Notes under the pieces: model-generated
Seen by the model: the letters and a program-made list of their open reading frames with translations, nothing else
What the model was told of the DNA's origin: nothing
The model's database searches: none
Shown: positions 1 through 11,247 of the stretch, piece after piece
How positions within the stretch are numbered: position 1 is the stretch's first letter
How the letters are laid out: each line of letters starts with the position of its first letter
DNA from: Pipra filicauda
Lineage: Eukaryota > Chordata > Aves > Passeriformes > Pipridae
DNA: 64,000 nucleotides
Direction: 5' to 3'
NCBI RefSeq assembly: GCF_003945595.2
Contig: NW_024104529.1
Span: 62,001-126,000 of the forward strand
Translations under genes and position numbers: made by a program

Positions 1-1519
1 ATTCCTCAGTGGCTCTTTAGGATAAGGTTGCTCTGGGCAAGCTAATAGTCACAGAAATTGCACAGAGCCTTGAAATGGAATGGAATAGCTGAGTTTAACA
101 AACAAGGTACCTCTCTGTTTCTCAAGCCAGGTTTTGTGGGTGAGTTAATGTAAACTAACATTCATCAATATTCTTCATCCAAACAACACAGCCTTGTTTT
201 TACCTCATTCCTGCCATTAGATCAGCCAGGCAAGCAGCACTCTGCTGTGGTATAGAGCAGGCAGGCACAACCTGAATCCTAGACAGTGAATTTCCATGGC
301 TGACCACTTGTACCTGACTCTTCTTAGTACGAAACTGCACACTGTTAAAACAACTGTACTGTGTTAAACCGATTACCTCCACTTATACCAAGTTAAAACG
401 ATGAAACACAGAGAAACTTAGGATTTGTCACAAACAAGCTAAGCTTTGAAAGGTTATTTCTGCTACAAACTGTTTCCTGGTTTCTACTGAAAATGGCTTT
501 TTCCTCAGGCGATGTAATTCTACCAAGCAATCCTGCCCTTTCTCATTTGGCAAGAACCGGTTCCCTCAACTCCCACCCGCTCTGCTCTGTACAAAGCAAA
601 AATTAACATTGTTTCACTGCCAGAGTAAGAAATATTTATCCTGGCATTTATTAACCAGGGAAGTCCTGCATGTTCAGATTTGCCATTTTTTGTAATACAT
701 GCTTCAATCTGTAACCAGACTTCTCCCACCCAGGTACTCCTCTGATATCAGAGGTCCAAAGGGTGGCCTGATTACTGACAGTAAACTGATGGTATGCAGA
801 GGGGTTCGAAATGAGCAGTGTCTCAGTACAGAGCTGGGAGCTTTCACAGTCACTGGTTCTGTCTGTTCCTTTCAGTTGTGTTACCAGATAAGACACATTT
901 CTAAACTCCTGACCTAAAACTTCCCATGCATGCACTCCTTGGTCTGTAATCTGTAGATTATCAGTTAATCTCCTGTGCTCCCAACAGCTCCAGATCATAA
1001 CACTGCACTTTGATGTACTTGCAGGATGGCAGCCAAAATGAAGCTCAGTGGCCACAGTAGCCCTTTTAAGTTAGGAACCACCCCAGTAGCAACATTAAAC
1101 CACTACTGTAAGATTATGATGAAATGGGAAGATGAATTTGGGGGTTAATCTGTTTCTCGTGGTTAAGTAAAAAAAAAAAAGAAAGCAGATATAGCTGTCT
1201 CCATCACCTCGAGAGGTGATACTTAATGACATTTCTATCCTGTGGACCCCTAAAGACTATTTCCAAGAGACCTAATAACGGGAAAAAAACCCACCCCAAA
1301 CCCACTGCCTATAAACTTAAATTCAGCTTTTGGGTTTCCAGATCTTTACCTTGTCCACAAAAAAGTTGTAATATTTTGATAGAGTTTAAGGACAGTAATG
1401 AGCCACCACAGGCTGTCACCATGAAAAACAGGAGAAGCATCAGTAATTTTTGACAGCGGTGAGACCAGGGCCCTTCTGTTATTTAAATGTGGCCTCTTTG
1501 CAATGTTTCCATCTTGCAG
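1..1519 (+). other. ZNF365: ZNF365 intron (3' part)
   Basis: This is the intron upstream of the first ZNF365 exon in the window. It ends in a pyrimidine-rich tract and a TTGCAG acceptor at 1514-1519. A run of twelve A occurs near 1169-1180. No open frame in it resembles a known protein, and I see no recognisable transposon. The N-terminal ZNF365 exons, including the zinc finger, lie outside the window to the left. Confidence 0.8.
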
Positions 1520-1700
1520 AGAAGTTGTTACTTTCAACCACTTCCTGGAAGAAGCAGCAGAAAAAGAAGTGCGGGGGAAAGCCAGGCTGCAGCACTTCAT
1601 CGAGAACCTGTTGCAGCGCGTGGATCTGGCGGAGAGGCAGCTGGAGTATTACCAAAATCAGCAGATGGTGTGCCACCACACTGATGGCAGCGAGCACGTG
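1520..1700 (+). CDS. ZNF365: ZNF365 exon (coiled-coil segment), third from last
   Basis: This exon encodes the end of the long coiled coil of ZNF365 (also called DBZ or Su48). In mammals that protein is centrosomal, binds DISC1 and is linked to cell division and genome stability. The reading frame starts at 1521 and shows the family sequence VVTFNHFLE, then AAEKEV and FIENLLQRV, ending in QLEYYQ, all recognised from human ZNF365 isoform A. Base 1520 completes a codon from the upstream exon. The acceptor is TTGCAG at 1514-1519 and the donor is GTAAGC from 1701. The exon ends on a codon boundary, which fits the next exon. The residues after QLEYYQ differ from mammals, as expected for a variable linker. 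Overlapping open frames on both strands are shadows. Confidence 0.93.
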
Positions 1701-3711
1701 GTAAGCCACCAAAGTCCTTCCCTACCCTGAAACCCTTCCCCAGAGGGAAAGTACTGCAGTTTGAATATGGGTGGGCTCTGTGGGTCGGGCTGATTGCTAC
1801 TCCAGGCAGATGTGCATATGTATAGTGTTTCTTTAGGTGTGTTTTATTTAGGTTTTAAACCGCCACTTCCCATGAGTGAAAGGAGCAGAGAGCGTAAGAG
1901 CAGCAATAGCCAAAGATGGCAAAGGGAGAGCAGAGAAAAATGAAATATTTGACAGATATTTAAATTTTTTTCCAGCTTTGGCTACTGCGGCTGTTCCTTT
2001 TGCCACGAACACTTTTCTTTATGTCACTTAGTGACTTGCAGATATTTTGGGATGTCTAAAGACTTTCAGGAAAAACACGGATCCCTATAGGTGACATATC
2101 AACCTGCTGGCAAATTGGCTTTAGTTACCTATCATGGGAGACATAGTAATGGTGAATGGATTCCCACAGGCCTGCCCCCCATGGATTAGAAGCTAAAGCT
2201 GAACGTTGCTTTTAAAAATGCATCATTTCTCTAAAAGCCCTCGTTTTTAATACTTACACTCAGTATTTTTCCTACAATGCATTACATTTATATGGCAAGT
2301 TTTAGGCACAGGATTTCCAAAGAACATTTCATTTAAATGAATACCCCATGCTGCCTGTGCTGAGTAATTGCTCACCCTGGGGTGCGAGAGGAAGGCATTT
2401 GATCATGCACAGAAATGAACAGGTAAGCAGTGGTGAAAAGGAAAGGTTCCTGTAGCCACTTGGAAGACAAAGAGCTTTAGGTAAGACCTGAATAAATATA
2501 GATGTGCTGAAGTCCAGTGCAGGACATCTCAAACAGTGTCCGTGAGAAGATTGAGTGAGACCATAAAGATGATCCTCAATATTAAATCATCTCCCTTGCT
2601 CTTGATGTGTTTACTGGCATTCCTGCTCAGCAGCATTGCTTGGGGAAGGCTCTAATTTTCAAGGCAGCTGTCCTGCTTTTTGAGTGACTTCAGCATTCCT
2701 CTAAGGTCATCCATCCAAATATTGGACATCCTGACCTTCAGGAGGTAATTACAGAAAAGCACACTATGAGATGGCTTCAGACTCCATCCAAGACAGATGA
2801 CAAGCAAAGTCAGGCTGGGCAAAAATCCATCTGCAAAGTGTGGACAATACCAGGGACACAGGGAACGTTTATAAGAACATAATCATTTTCAGATGCCAGA
2901 TCTGACTTGCTTGGCTCAGTGACTTCATTAAATAATATTCAAAGACTCAGTTTAGTAGCTCTGATGAGAGCTCAGTACAAAGAACCGATTTAGTAACTCA
3001 TATCAATTTAAGCTGAACTGGCATTAAACACCTCCTTTCTGGACCCCCACCAAAAGAGGGACCAGACAAAGTGTTTTCACACTGTGAACCAAACTGTTGT
3101 AAAAAATGAAGTTATGCAAATTCGTAGTGGCACTGAGGCTGTGCTGTCCCTAGCTGGTCTCAGGATTTGGAGTGGGAAGGAAGAGAAATGTTGCGTCTTC
3201 TCCCTCCACCCTTCAGTGCAGCTCTGGCAGAGCCAAGGGCTTGTAGCTGGAGTTTCCTAGGCACTTGTGTAAAGGAAATGTATCACTGCAAAATTAAAGG
3301 CTCTGAGAGAAAGTTAATTTAATACAGCTTATTCAGGCACTGTCCCTTATTAATTATCTCAAACACAATAATTACTTCTCCCTGTATCCAGGCTGTTTAA
3401 TCTAATGTGAAAGATCCCTGTTCAGCCCACACTACTTTGGCAATTTACTTTGATTATAGGTAGAATAAAAATAATGGGAAAAATCCAACCACTAACAACT
3501 CACATATTATGAATTTTAAAAACATATTCATAAACCGGAAGAGTAATATTCTGTAAAAGAGGATTTTTTTTAGTTTCTTCCGTGGATGTTCTTCTAGTTT
3601 TAACAGCAGGTGAGAATGGAAATACGATTTTAAAGACTGTGTATATTTTATCCTTGTACTTTAGTTACTTGATAATGTAATATTAATAACTTGGTTTTAT
3701 TTTCATTGCAG
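1701..3711 (+). other. ZNF365: ZNF365 intron
   Basis: This is an intron of about 2.0 kb with donor GTAAGC at 1701 and a T-rich tract leading to TTGCAG at 3706-3711. The sequence is AT-rich. I see no gene, tandem array or recognisable transposon in it. Confidence 0.85.
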
Positions 3712-3749
3712 TTTACAGACATTTCATTAAATAAGAAACCCAGATGCCT
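3712..3749 (+). CDS. ZNF365: ZNF365 small penultimate coding exon
   Basis: This is a 38-nt exon too short for simple ORF detection. It encodes FTDISLNKKPRC plus two bases of a Leu codon, matching the LTDIS...KPKC segment after the coiled coil in mammalian ZNF365. The acceptor is a T-rich tract ending TTGCAG at 3711. The donor is GTATGT starting at 3750. The frame is in phase with the preceding exon, and the split CT/G codon is completed by the first base of the last exon at 6316. This phase match across two introns is the main evidence for the call. Confidence 0.9.
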
Positions 3750-6315
3750 GTATGTATATCTCTTTTTTTTCCTCTTACTTAAATACACTAAGTTGACATG
3801 CTTACATTTCTGCTTTTGCATTTCACCTTATCCAAAAGCCTGATTCAGGTTGAGTTTGGATCAGGTTCTTTACCTGCCTATGATCTATATTTATGATCTA
3901 TATAATAGAGGAAAAACAGATTTCTGCTAAATTAAAGCTAAAATCAGATACTCTCTACAGAAAATAAAGAAGACTAATTTTCTGTTAAACAAATTACTCC
4001 TTCCTGCTGACTGTAACAGCCTACTGCAGAGCTACAGGATTTGAATCTCTTTGGCAAACACAGACCCAGTTTCAGTTGAAAATATCTTTAACATTCTGTA
4101 GGTAGGAGAAAGACAGTTGTCATTTGCTAACTGACAGTAACACTGTAGACTTAAAAATCGCGTGTAAGCAGACAAGTGTCCTGACAAAGCATGGGCACTA
4201 ATGTCATCTCAGGTTACTCCAGCAGATGTCCTGGGACCAGCAGAACCAACTGGGGCTGGTCTCCCTGTCTTTGGGACTTGGTCATGAGTCCCAGCAGGTG
4301 GTTTGGAGCATCACACGTGCTGCTTGGCCAAGTGGCGGTCAGGCACTGCGTCCTTCTTCGGGGCAGCCTTTCCTAGAGGGGACACGAGGTTGGCTCTTTT
4401 TCCCTTTGCACCACAGCAGGTCTGGGACTTCATTCCCCTTAACACAACAGGTTAGGAATATGTTTGAGTAGAAGTTCAGACTTGAAGTCAATTGTATCGA
4501 GGAGCTGCTGCTTTCAATGAAAACGTATTTCCCACATCTGGAGATGGCAGTGTTGCATTTCATGTGCAATGACCTGCATCTTCATCCATCCACCAATACC
4601 TTCTTAGCCTGACTGTGAATTAGGGACAGACATCCATCTTCTCTACCATAAACTTGTTCAATTTAAATACAGTTTGGCCCCTTTAGGCAGTCCCCTCTGA
4701 CCATATTAACCTTGACCTTCTGGTTTTAATGGCATCACTCAGTGCAGCAGAGGAGTGCCTAACAGCACCTGCAATCACCTGCAATAATGCCTGCACGTGT
4801 TCTGGGAATAAATGATAAAACTTTTTCACTACAAAAACATCTAAGAAAAACAGAGTGCTGCATCTTTTTACAAAACTGTAACTGTAACAAACTGGGACTG
4901 TAACAAACAGTGCCCAAGAACCATCTGTAAACTGGAGTGGCCACCACCTGTGTTGACACACAGGTCCCAGCAAGTGGTCAGAGCACCAGGCCAGCATGGC
5001 ACAGTGCCTGCAAGCTCCAGCTTGGACCTGCACAGCATTTCACCCCCCAAAACTTCCCCTAGTGAATTATAGTTGGCAAAACTGCCAACCAGGTAATACA
5101 ACTGGTCCTCACTGCCTCCCATCAACAAACACAGAGGCTCTTGTGACACCCTTCTGGTCTTTTTAAAGAGCAGGAGAGGGTTTGTTCTGTACACACTTGA
5201 ATAACCATAGCTTTTTCCAAAACTGGCTTTATCAACTGTGCTGCAATATCATTTAACTTGCAGAAGAAGTAATACTACAGATACATGGGTTTGAGAAATA
5301 ACGAGCTATGGAAAATAACCCCGTGGGATCCCTTAAGAGATCGACTTGTACATGAACACATCTGTTCTTCACTTCAGACACAGGAGCTGGGCAGACATGA
5401 GCTGGTGCCTTATGTTCATAGTTCTGCTCTTACACTACATATATCTGCTGTAAAACATTTCAAAATTATGTTAAAAGGGACTGAAATGATCTTACTTAGC
5501 TAAACTGTGGAACTGCAGTTTCAATGTAAAATTTTAGAGCAGAGTGCGTGGTTCAGCCTTTGCAGCACCAGGCACTGTGCTGTCACTCCACCTGAGCTCA
5601 CCAATTTCTGCAAATCCTACCAGGCATGAACCATCACAGAGAGTACAAAGAATTCATCTTGCTTTGGCCTTTAAGCTTTCACACCCTTCTTCCCACCAAT
5701 TTGCTTTATTCCCCTTTCCTTTTCTCCCATTGCAAATCAAAGCCTAAAAGCAAAGCTGAAGTTTCCCTTTAGATGTGTGGTCAGCACAAAAGCAGAGTGT
5801 GGAGTTTCCTGTGGCATTGACCATTAGTAGCAGCAGCAGCTCCCTGGGAGAGCTCCAAGGCAGCACCGAGATCCCACCAAGAAATTCCTACAGTTCCTCC
5901 ACCTGCCTTCTACTGTAACAGGTGCTGTGTGGTCTTCCAGAGACCATGGGATGTTCATTCTTTGCAGAAGGTTGCTGCAAACATGTGCATCTTTAAAATC
6001 CCTGCTGATCACAAAGTACAGACCTCAGTAAGGTCTCAGCACTCCAAAATCAGCAGAATGCTGATTGGGGTAAAAGTTAGATGAACACGCATAAGGAGTC
6101 CACCAGTTACACATGTGGGGATTATTTTAGTGAGGAAGGCTTTTGAGCACTGAGAAATGTGGTTCATCTTGCAAATCTGTTTTTAACATGCATCCTGATT
6201 CTGTAAAACAAGGCTATTTCTGTCTTCAAAACTGTTTGGCTTTGGGGTATTTTGGGGACCTATCACTTTGCAAGATTGAATAATAGTTATTAATGGTCAC
6301 TGTTATTAATTTCAG
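3750..6315 (+). other. ZNF365: ZNF365 last intron
   Basis: This is an intron of about 2.6 kb, from donor GTATGT at 3750 to acceptor ATTTCAG ending at 6315. Small open frames on both strands in 4.2-5.8 kb show no family resemblance. A CAG-rich patch at 5829-5840 is the only simple sequence I noticed. Confidence 0.85.
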
Positions 6316-6571
6316 GAGCCGAGGAAGTCAGTATGCTTCATATAACATCCCTGATGCAAAGCCTCATTCCTTTCAAAAAGGAAGAATCTTGTTGAAAAAA
6401 GCAAAGGATGAAAAAACCAGCTTCCAGCCAGTAAAATGCTTCTATGAACCTGTCGATTGCCCAAGAGAGATATGGAGAGCACAAAAGAAGGGTGACACAG
6501 TCTGCTCTGCCAGGAAAGTGAGCTCAAAATCAAAGATGGGTAAAAAGGCCAAGCCGCTACAGGAGCGGTGA
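6316..6571 (+). CDS. ZNF365: ZNF365 last coding exon, C-terminus and stop
   Basis: The exon begins at 6316 after TTCAG. Its first base completes the split Leu codon, and the frame then reads 84 codons to a TGA at 6569-6571. It matches the ZNF365 isoform A tail: SRG start, an LKKAKD block, QPVK, a KKGD segment, and a lysine-rich KSKMGKKAK near the end. The tail ends at LQER, whereas the human protein ends differently and slightly further on, so the extreme C-terminus is lineage-specific. The basic tail could be a nuclear or microtubule-binding segment (inference). In human, isoforms with other 3' exons far downstream exist. I saw no counterpart in this window. Confidence 0.93.
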
Positions 6572-6803
6572 GCAATACACAGTGACGCGGGAGCTTGGCT
6601 TCGACACAACAAATATTGAACAAAGTTAGTCATCGCACTTTTTCCTATCCATCTGGCCATGCCAAAACATATCAGATATAATATATAGAAATATATACAT
6701 ATGGAAGATTTATATTATTTAGTAACGCCATTCCCTCTTTGGGCGCCGTAAGAGAAGTGACATTTTATTCAGTTTACTTGGAAGTTTTTCTATTTATTCA
6801 CAT

Positions 6804-6820
6804 ATTTATTTATTTATTTA
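6804..6820 (+). promoter_or_regulatory. AU-rich element in the 3'UTR
   Basis: Four overlapping ATTTA pentamers occur in a row (ATTTATTTATTTATTTA), about 230 nt after the ZNF365 stop, inside a wider T/A-rich stretch from about 6780 to 6845. Overlapping AUUUA pentamers in 3'UTRs are known binding sites for ELAVL, TTP and AUF1 class proteins that control mRNA stability. That this one acts is inference. Confidence 0.6.
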
Positions 6821-7866
6821 GTCATTTATAGACTTTATTTTAAATGACTGCAGTTATCTTGCTGGGCAGTACTGTGGCTGTACGTTTAATTATTTTACTG
6901 GCAGCATGGGGCCTGGTAATTTATTTTCCATCTGTGTTGTTGCCGAAGTTCAGAAGAATCCATTTAATCGGCACCTAAATATCCAATCTTTCAGCTAAGG
7001 TAGGTGTAAGATCAATGACTAACTGTTACTTGCACAGACATACTTAGATGCAAAAAGTCTAATGGAGTTGCCTGAAGGCTGTTTACAGCAGTAGATTGCT
7101 ACCCTGGATTTCCTGCTATAGGCCCAGTCAAACACATTTCCGTGTTTTATTGGGTACCTTAAACCACTCAATCTTGCCAGCAGCCACATTGTCCTGTTGG
7201 TACAAGTTTGGGCTCCTCTGGTGTCACTTAACAAGGAAACCAGAAGCTGGTACTGCAGCTCTGACAAGCACGGACTGAATTGAGCCGGAGGAGGAATTTC
7301 AGTGCCAAGTGCCAGTGGCAGGTTTTCAGCTGTGGTGCAGCAAGTGAGGGGTTAAAGCATGGCATCGTGCTCAGTGCCTGTGCTTGTTTTTAGGCATGAG
7401 AGGCCTAAACGGCCACCATCATAACCCAGATCCTTCATGTTTTTATCCCTGAAGAATCTTTACAGGACTGAGAGATCCCTGAATTTCAACTAAATGCCCA
7501 AGTGCAAGGAAGTTAGAGGTGATAGCAGAACAGAAATGCACATGTTTACATTGGTTTGTGCCAATTAAAAGGATCCTTATTTATCAGAGTATTTATTTAT
7601 CAAGATGATTTTTTGCGTGTACAGTTTTTGATAACATGAATCCTTATGCCATGTTTACAGATATGAACATCCTGATGATGTTACTGATGAGATTTGTTTT
7701 CTCGAGAAAAAGAAAGGATAGGCGAGATAAGTCTGTGATTTATTTTTTAAATGCTCATAACAGATGTAAATTGTTTATGTGGAAGGTGATTTTTACAGTA
7801 TGTGTACAAAGATTTGTGAAAAATGTTTTTCATTTTTTATAACTATGTCTGTAAGCAGAACTGAGT

Positions 7867-7872
7867 ATTAAA
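7867..7872 (+). terminator. ZNF365: possible proximal poly(A) signal (ATTAAA)
   Basis: ATTAAA hexamer about 1.3 kb after the ZNF365 stop, followed by GTGTATC-type sequence. It is the second most common vertebrate poly(A) signal. Use is unproven. Confidence 0.35.
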
Positions 7873-8382
7873 AGACAGTGTATCACTATGATTACTGCTG
7901 CAATAAGCACGTGAGTTGCAATATTTTTAAAGCAGAAGATGACTGATCAGTCAGCTATGATCAGGTAACTACAGATGTCATACATTTACCAGTGTACAGA
8001 CCTCCCAGAAAGTAGCAGAGTGAAGAAAGAGAGTTTTATTCCTCACTTTTATTTTAAATAGTATATAGAGAACAATCAGATATATGTTTAAAGTTTCTCA
8101 ACACTGTTTCAGTAGAAAGTCACAGTGTAAAACCAATTCAGGTATTTAGGTTGTAATGATATTTTAATATTTATTTAACTACGTCACAAGGCCACACTTG
8201 GCCTTATGCTCCGCATTGTGTGTGGTGAAAAGGAGTTGTTCGTTATGTTGCATGGGCTTGGGTCAGATTGTGTGTCACGACAACTTTTATAGGCAAACTA
8301 CAAAATAGGAGCATCCTTGAGTTTTTTTCTATTGCTTCCCACATCCTTTTAGAAACCTGAAAAAATTACCTTTATTGAAGGC

Positions 8383-8388
8383 AATAAA
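8383..8388 (+). terminator. ZNF365: possible poly(A) signal (AATAAA)
   Basis: Canonical hexamer in the context GCAATAAAGATAAAC, about 1.8 kb after the stop. The downstream sequence is A/T-rich with little GT content, so it is a weaker candidate than 8734. Confidence 0.4.
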
Positions 8389-8733
8389 GATAAACTTTAG
8401 AAGGATAATAAATTAAAATATATTAATCTGTTTCTTTATCCACTTGACACTGAAAGAATATTTTTATTTTTAAATGCCTATCTACTCTGTTAGTCACCAA
8501 AGTTAAGTGCAACTACTAGTTCACAAATGAGATGTTTATTTTATTATTTATTACACCAAAATCTTGACTGTAAGTTGTCCTTTTGGGGGAGGAAAACAGA
8601 AGGTGCATGTTCTTAAACTTCTCAAAACCTAATTTACAGTTACTTGCTGAGATATGCCAGGTTAGTTAATTAGGAAGAAATTGGATTGTACTGTAACCCC
8701 AGAGAAAAATTTCTAGAATATAAATGTTCTAAT

Positions 8734-8739
8734 AATAAA
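8734..8739 (+). terminator. ZNF365: likely distal poly(A) signal (AATAAA)
   Basis: Canonical hexamer followed 20-30 nt later by a T/GT-rich stretch (TTATTGTGTC), the expected layout of a cleavage site. It would give a 3'UTR of about 2.2 kb. Confidence 0.5.
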
Positions 8740-8760
8740 GATATATTTCTCAGTTATTGT

Positions 8761-10502
8761 GTCATTTAACTCTGTAAAATACAGTGTTTCTTATAAAAGC
8801 TTACAAATCAACCTGAAAGAGCTACTGCATCTTGCCCACGTGGCTCACATGTGTCACCTGCTGCTTTCCTACTGTCATGATGCTTGAAAGTCATGCCTGA
8901 GATGACACACAGGGTCAGACAACCTGCCCGAAGCAGAGGAGGGGGGAGTGGAGGAAAGGGTCAGGTAAGGGAAATGAGGAGCAGAGGGGCTCCCAGGGAA
9001 TATCGGGGATAGTGGCTCCCTCACACACTGCCAGTTGCTGAGTCATCATTTCATCAAGTATCTCCCTGCTTAGACTTGGAAAGAGAGGTTTTCCCATGGG
9101 AGAACCAGACTCCTGTCAAGATGGTAACCCTTGGGATAGATGCTGTAGAAGACTTCATGAGGAGACAAGGTGCCTCTGACACCTGAGAGCTTGAATAGTG
9201 TTTATCAAGAAAAAAGGCTCCTTCCCGCTCATGTTTACATAACTTACTAGCTCATTTTTAAAGTTATACTTGCATCAAAGTGAATTTCACTAGGACCCGG
9301 ATACCTCATTCCCATATTCATTTTTAAAATCCCACCTCATCTATAGCTAAAAATATCTCAGAGCAGTATGTGTACTGGCTGGGCCCTTACAGGTGAGCTT
9401 TCTGCTTAAAACAAAATGTTCTGACCGATGTGATATATTATAGGCCAGGAAAACAAGAGACTAACTGAAACCCAGACCTTTAATTAGAGATATACATAGA
9501 AAAAAACAATCACTTTGAGATGCTCTTGCCAATTCAAGAAAGAGCATGTTTTTAAAACACTGAATGACATCTGATTGCCTTCCCCCATCTCAGAAGTAAA
9601 AACAGCTTCCCCCCTACCCAGAGGAGATCTGAACACATTTGTTTTGTTTCAAGGAGAGTTACTGAAAATATTCAACGGGATATTCATATTCAAAGGGATG
9701 GCCACCAATTAGAGCAGTTCCTAGGTCAAACAAATTATCAATTCCATCATCCCTAATAATCCTTCCAATGCCACTGGCTCATTCAATCTACTTGAGCAAA
9801 ATCCAGCTCTTCTCTCTATTCTGCGTCATCAGATAGTTGCCTCTATTTGTTCTTACCTCAGACTAATGCTGATTGTTTCCATACATCCTGTCTGAAGTGG
9901 CTGGAGTGGACTATTTTAGTGCTCTCTGCAGTGGGCATGGGCATTATTTTTTATTGGGTTTTTTTGGAAAAAATAATCCCGGAAGTGATTTTATTACATG
10001 AAACATACATCAAACTCTTAAAAACAGATCCTGTTGCAACGCAAACAAAATGTCCTTTACCATTTTGTTGTTAATGCCACCCTCTACCTAACCACGCTTT
10101 TTTTACTCTGGTCTCTTGAATTTTCATTTGTACGTCTCTCCAGGGAGAGGGAGAAACAAGCAACGTAAGTTAAATGCAGTTGTTGGTTTGACAAGCCTTT
10201 CCCCTCTCACTGTCTCAGCCCTAGCATCTCACACTGCAGGCAGGTAGAAGTTGGCTTGAATTTTTCATAAAATCATGGAAAAAATACATATAACAGATTT
10301 TGAGTTCATTATGTTATGGAAGAAGAAGAGGCTCTTCTCTGAGAGGGGAAGGGAAATAGGAGGAGTGATACTCCCCTTCCTTGAGAAGTCACTTTCCAAG
10401 ATAAATATGACAGGTTGGAAGAATTTACTGTGTGCTGGTGTGAGATGAGGGAAAGTCAGTCACAAGTCAGCAATGAAAGGTGGGGGGACTCATTACTGCC
10501 AA
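8761..10502. other. intergenic, ZNF365 to provirus
   Basis: No recognised gene. Minus-strand frames near 8.9-9.1 kb look like noise. The only item of note is an acceptor-like site followed by an open frame at 9862-10074, listed separately. Confidence 0.7.
9862..10074 (+). other. possible exon with a membrane segment
   Basis: A pyrimidine-rich tract ending in CCTCAG (about 9841-9861) is followed by an open frame of about 70 codons to TAA at 10072-10074. The translation has one hydrophobic stretch of about 20 residues beginning at WTILVLSAVGMG, with charged residues after it and a Cys-rich end. I do not recognise the family. The frame has no ATG before the hydrophobic stretch, so it would need an upstream exon. 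It could be a chance frame next to a chance acceptor. Confidence 0.2.
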
Positions 10503-10508
10503 CTGTTC
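10503..10508 (+). repeat. target site duplication, left copy
   Basis: CTGTTC directly abuts the left LTR and is repeated exactly at 17689-17694. Six bases is the usual size for alpha- and betaretroviral integration. Confidence 0.95.
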
Positions 10509-10692
10509 TGTGGCGGTACTGTCTTTATATGGTAAAGAATGATGCAAGCTCTTCTGAGGTGGAAATCAAAGAGAATTTATTTGAATTCGCGCCCCCTTTT
10601 ATCCCCCAAAACCATGTGACCTTCTAACCAATGGGGTTGTCTGTCCCTGCGCGTGTCCCTTGATTTCTCTGCCCCAGAACACGCCCCCTACA
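10509..10692 (-). repeat. 3' LTR of the provirus (184 bp)
   Basis: On the minus strand it begins TGTAGGGGGC and ends GCCACA, giving the TG...CA termini of an LTR. It aligns over its full length, without gaps, to the copy at 17505-17688, with 10 differences that are mostly transitions. Several fall at CpG sites (for example CGCG versus CGCA near 10599, GCGCGT versus GCGCAT near 10650). It carries the same TATA-like and AATAAA motifs as the other LTR. Confidence 0.95.
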
Positions 10693-10706
10693 TTACCTCC
10701 TTCTTT
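10693..10706 (-). other. polypurine tract (plus-strand primer)
   Basis: On the minus strand the sequence next to the 3' LTR reads AAAGAAGGAGGTAA and then the LTR's TG. An uninterrupted purine run next to the 3' LTR is the standard site for plus-strand DNA priming in retroviruses. The last two bases (AA) are the expected spacer. Confidence 0.85.
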
Positions 10707-11247
10707 ACTATTTAAGAAGGTCACAAAAACCGTGCAACAACAACAGTGCAAACAATCAGAACAGTACATTGTAAACTACCAAAGCTTGCAATGACCCAGC
10801 ACATCGCTTGCTTTGGCCTCTTATACATCTACGGTAAACTTTATAAAACTTTCTTATGTTCCTAAAGGGTAGTGCAACTTGGAGAAATAACTTTATTAAC
10901 TTAAGGTTCTTAGCTCAAATGTGCAAACTTATAATCTTTATTAATCTGAGGGTTTTAAATAACTGGGGAGTTCAACTTTATTTAAGAAACAGGTTAAGCT
11001 TAGCAAAACTAAATTCTCTTCAGGTGACCATGTGGCGGAGGTAGTGTTATTTTGTGAGGTGTTTTGTTTTCAATACACTTGTCCAGTCAAACAACTCTCT
11101 TATTCATTCACGCTCTCATTCATTGACGGCCGTCATTCCATTCATCACACACACATTCATAGATTTTTTACAGACTGCTTTTTGCCACACTGGTCGTCCC
11201 TAAATGTAAACCTGAAACATAAACATAACTCTTTTATAACTTCTGCG
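10707..11247 (-). other. segment between pol and polypurine tract; no env
   Basis: About 540 nt with no long open frame on the coding (minus) strand and no envelope-like motif. It is AT-rich and holds three imperfect direct repeats starting CTTTATT on the + strand at about 10891, 10936 and 10976. In betaretroviruses this is where an RNA export element can sit. That role here is inference. The + strand frames at 10856-11044 and 11032-11283 are taken as chance. Confidence 0.6.

Larger units (their letters stand above)
6572..8760 (+). other. ZNF365: ZNF365 3'UTR (extent inferred)
   Basis: The sequence after the stop is AT-rich and lacks coding potential. Candidate poly(A) signals are ATTAAA at 7867-7872, AATAAA at 8383-8388 and AATAAA at 8734-8739. 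The last is followed by T/GT-rich sequence, so a 3' end near 8760 is plausible. The tract includes an AU-rich element at 6804-6820 and a small hairpin at 8188-8205. The true end cannot be fixed without transcript data. Confidence 0.65.

Noticed and set aside
10693..11247. Search for an env remnant after pol
   Set aside because: Minus strand has no open frame, no signal peptide, furin-like site or membrane anchor; only about 0.55 kb is available.
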